A stretch of 5,643 nt of DNA from Acidimicrobiia bacterium (GTDB lineage Bacteria; Actinomycetota; Acidimicrobiia; IMCC26256; BP-133). Made by a program: the position numbers and the translations under genes. The notes under the pieces were generated by a model. It saw nothing but the letters and a program-made list of their open reading frames with translations, was not told the DNA's origin and made no database searches. The DNA is taken from NCBI GenBank assembly GCA_025923175.1, contig JAICGL010000296.1:1-5643 (forward strand). Direction: 5' to 3'. Each line of letters begins with the position of its first letter. The first letter of the stretch is position 1. Below, in pieces: positions 3,936-5,643 of the stretch.

Positions 3936-5643
3936 TTAGGCCAGGCGCTTCAGGGGGGCCCAGGAGAGGAGCAGGCGTTTTTCGCCGGCGTCGCGGAACC
4001 GGACCAGGGCCTCGGCTTTGTCGCCTTCGCCTTCGATGCCGATGATCACGCCCTCGCCGAACTTGTCGTGGGCGACGTCGTCGCCGACCTTGAGGCCCAG
4101 TTTCTCGGCGCCGGCCGCGCCGGTCTGCGGGCCGCGGCTCGGCCCACCGCCGACGACGCCGGTGCTCAGCTGGCGTTCCCGGGCGGCGCCGCGGCCGGGG
4201 TGCCTGCGGCCGGTCAGCTGCACCAGTTGCTCGGGGATCTCGGCCAGGAAGCGGCTGGCCGGGTTGTACTGCGTCGAGCCGAAGAGGTTGCGGCACCAGG
4301 CGTGGCAGAGGTACAGCCGCTCCCGGGCCCGGGTGATGCCGACGTAACAGAGGCGGCGTTCCTCGTCGAGCTGGTCGGGGTCGCCCAGCGACCGGACGTG
4401 GGGGAAGACGTTCTCCTCCATCCCGGTCATGAACACGACGGGGAACTCCAGGCCTTTGGCCGAGTGGAGGGTCATCAGCGTGACGGCGCTCTGGTCGCCG
4501 TCGTAGTCGTCCATGTCGGTGACGAGCGACAGCGCCTCCAGGAACGCCTGGATCCGGGGAATCCCGACGGGCACGACCAGCGGTGCAGGCGTCTCGCCGC
4601 CGCCGCCTTCGGCGGCATCCACCTCGCCGTTCTCCGCTACGGCGACGTCATCGGCCCCGAGAGCCGCCGCCACCGAGTTGGCCGCCGCCCCGACGATGTC
4701 GCCCCGCTCGAGCGCCTCGTCGAACTCCCGGGCGACGCCGACCAGCTCCCGGAGGTTCTCGATCCGCCCGGCCGCCTCGATGGATCGCTCGGCCTCCAGT
4801 TCGGCCATGTAGCCGGTCCGCTCCAGCACCGCCTCGACCGTGGCCCCCACGCCATGCTCGGAGACGTCGGCCAGTTCCTCGAGCACGTCGAGCAGCGCCC
4901 GGATCCCGCCGAGGGCCTTGCCGCTCACGCCGGAGTCGACGGCCCGGGCCAGGGCCCCGCCGAACGTCAGATTCCGCTCGGTGGCGTAGGCCTCGACCTT
5001 GGCGACCGACGTGTCGCCCACGCCCCGCTTGGGGACGTTGACGATCCGCTTGAGACTCACCTCGTCGTCGGGGTTGGCCAGCGCCCGGAGGTAGGCCAGC
5101 ACGTCTTTCACCTCGCGGCGGTCGTAGAACTTCACGCCGCCCACCACCCGGTAGGGAATGCCGCTGCGGACGAACACCTCCTCGATGACCCGGCTCTGGG
5201 CGTTCGTCCGGTAGAAGACGGCGAGATCCCCGTAGCGGTACGGGCACTCCTCCACCAGCCGGTGGACCTCCCGGGTCAGGTAGAGGGCCTCGTCACGCTC
5301 GTCCTCCCCGAGGTACCGGCTGATCAGCTCGCCGCCGATCGAGTCGGTCCACAGGTGCTTGGGCCGCCGCCCGGCGTTGTTGGCGATCACGGCGTTGGCG
5401 GCGTCGAGGATCGTCTGGGTCGAGCGGTAGTTCTGCTCCAGCATCACGACCGAGGCGTCGGGGAAGGCCTCCTCGAAGCGCAGCAGGTTGCGGTAGTCGG
5501 CGCCCCGGAACCGGTAGATGGCCTGGTCGGCGTCGCCCACCACCATGATGTTGCGGTGCTCGTCGGCCAGGGTCCGCACGAGCTCCCACTGGGCGACGTT
5601 GGTGTCCTGGAACTCGTCGACCAGCACGTGCTGGAACCGGGCG
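3936..5643 (-). CDS. pcrA: PcrA/UvrD-type superfamily 1 DNA helicase (partial, N-terminus beyond right edge)
   Basis: The frame is open from the right edge (…ARFQHVLVDEFQDTN) to TAA 3938-3936, giving about 568 visible residues. SF1A helicase motifs appear in order: Walker B DEFQD (residues 9-13 of the visible part), VVGDADQAIYRFRGAD (motif III), QNYRSTQTILDAAN (IV), the GGVKFYDRREVKDVLAYLR core, MTLHSAKGLEFPVVFMTGMEENVFPH (V) and EERRLCYVGITRARERLYL (VI). The last about 50 residues (GLKVGDDVAHDKFGEGVI..LSWAPLKRLA) are the Tudor-like RNA-polymerase-binding domain characteristic of PcrA/UvrD1. The Walker A motif lies outside the window. The enzyme unwinds DNA 3'-5' in nucleotide-excision and transcription-coupled repair and removes RecA filaments (family knowledge). 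A low-complexity acidic/Gly/Ala-rich insertion (ENGEVDAAEGGGGETPA) interrupts the 2B region just before FLEALSLVTDMDD. An exact UvrD/PcrA paralogue assignment would need the full sequence. Confidence 0.95.
   Translation of the reverse strand, partial: ARFQHVLVDEFQDTNVAQWELVRTLADEHRNIMVVGDADQAIYRFRGADYRNLLRFEEAFPDASVVMLEQNYRSTQTILDAANAVIANNAGRRPKHLWTDSIGGELISRYLGEDERDEALYLTREVHRLVEECPYRYGDLAVFYRTNAQSRVIEEVFVRSGIPYRVVGGVKFYDRREVKDVLAYLRALANPDDEVSLKRIVNVPKRGVGDTSVAKVEAYATERNLTFGGALARAVDSGVSGKALGGIRALLDVLEELADVSEHGVGATVEAVLERTGYMAELEAERSIEAAGRIENLRELVGVAREFDEALERGDIVGAAANSVAAALGADDVAVAENGEVDAAEGGGGETPAPLVVPVGIPRIQAFLEALSLVTDMDDYDGDQSAVTLMTLHSAKGLEFPVVFMTGMEENVFPHVRSLGDPDQLDEERRLCYVGITRARERLYLCHAWCRNLFGSTQYNPASRFLAEIPEQLVQLTGRRHPGRGAARERQLSTGVVGGGPSRGPQTGAAGAEKLGLKVGDDVAHDKFGEGVIIGIEGEGDKAEALVRFRDAGEKRLLLSWAPLKRLA

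Noticed and set aside
4583..5041. Long plus-strand ORF opposite pcrA
   Set aside because: Arg/Pro-rich composition typical of an antisense shadow in GC-rich DNA; the minus strand carries clear helicase motifs.

Overview
This is GC-rich, mostly tightly packed bacterial DNA. The high G/C third codon positions and the mix of families (a PcrA/UvrD1-type helicase, an AbiEi/DUF559-type protein, a lipoprotein thioredoxin, an M50 protease of the peptide-processing type) point to an actinobacterium, possibly an Acidimicrobiia-like lineage. That placement is inference; no rRNA or tRNA marker is present.

Layout from left to right. (1) 1-216: the 3' end of a gene whose C-terminus looks like a degenerate Rieske-type fold. 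(2) 217-1813: a two-gene cassette. It has a leader with a strong dyad, a 51-residue precursor-like peptide (312-467), a 13-bp perfect stem-loop acting as attenuator or terminator (478-515), and a membrane-embedded M50 metalloprotease with an apparent N-terminal PqqD/RRE-like domain (536-1813). This looks like a minimal peptide-maturation system (RiPP-like or secreted signal/bacteriocin), with no other modifying enzyme in view. (3) 1803-2638: two divergent genes, each with one in-frame TGA. The rightward gene is a thioredoxin-like lipoprotein in which TGA replaces the first Cys of the CxxC motif (W-A-P-H-TGA-P-H-C). An ordered hairpin structure follows directly, which makes it a strong selenoprotein candidate. 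The leftward gene is a 66-codon unknown ORF with a TGA at codon 30. (4) 2734-3892: an AbiEi-like/DUF559-like gene on the minus strand, bracketed by two 72-bp inverted repeats that are 62/72 identical. (5) 3936-5643: the C-terminal two thirds of a PcrA/UvrD-type DNA helicase on the minus strand, running off the right edge.

Most notable are the Sec-for-Cys thioredoxin lipoprotein with its putative bacterial SECIS, the peptide plus RRE-M50 protease pair with an attenuator between them, and the inverted-repeat-flanked AbiEi-like gene. The pcrA gene reads toward the AbiEi-like gene with one repeat copy between them. The protease and the small TGA-containing gene are convergent and overlap by 11 bp. 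I saw no tRNA, rRNA, CRISPR array or transposase. No gene-free stretch exceeds about 200 bases.
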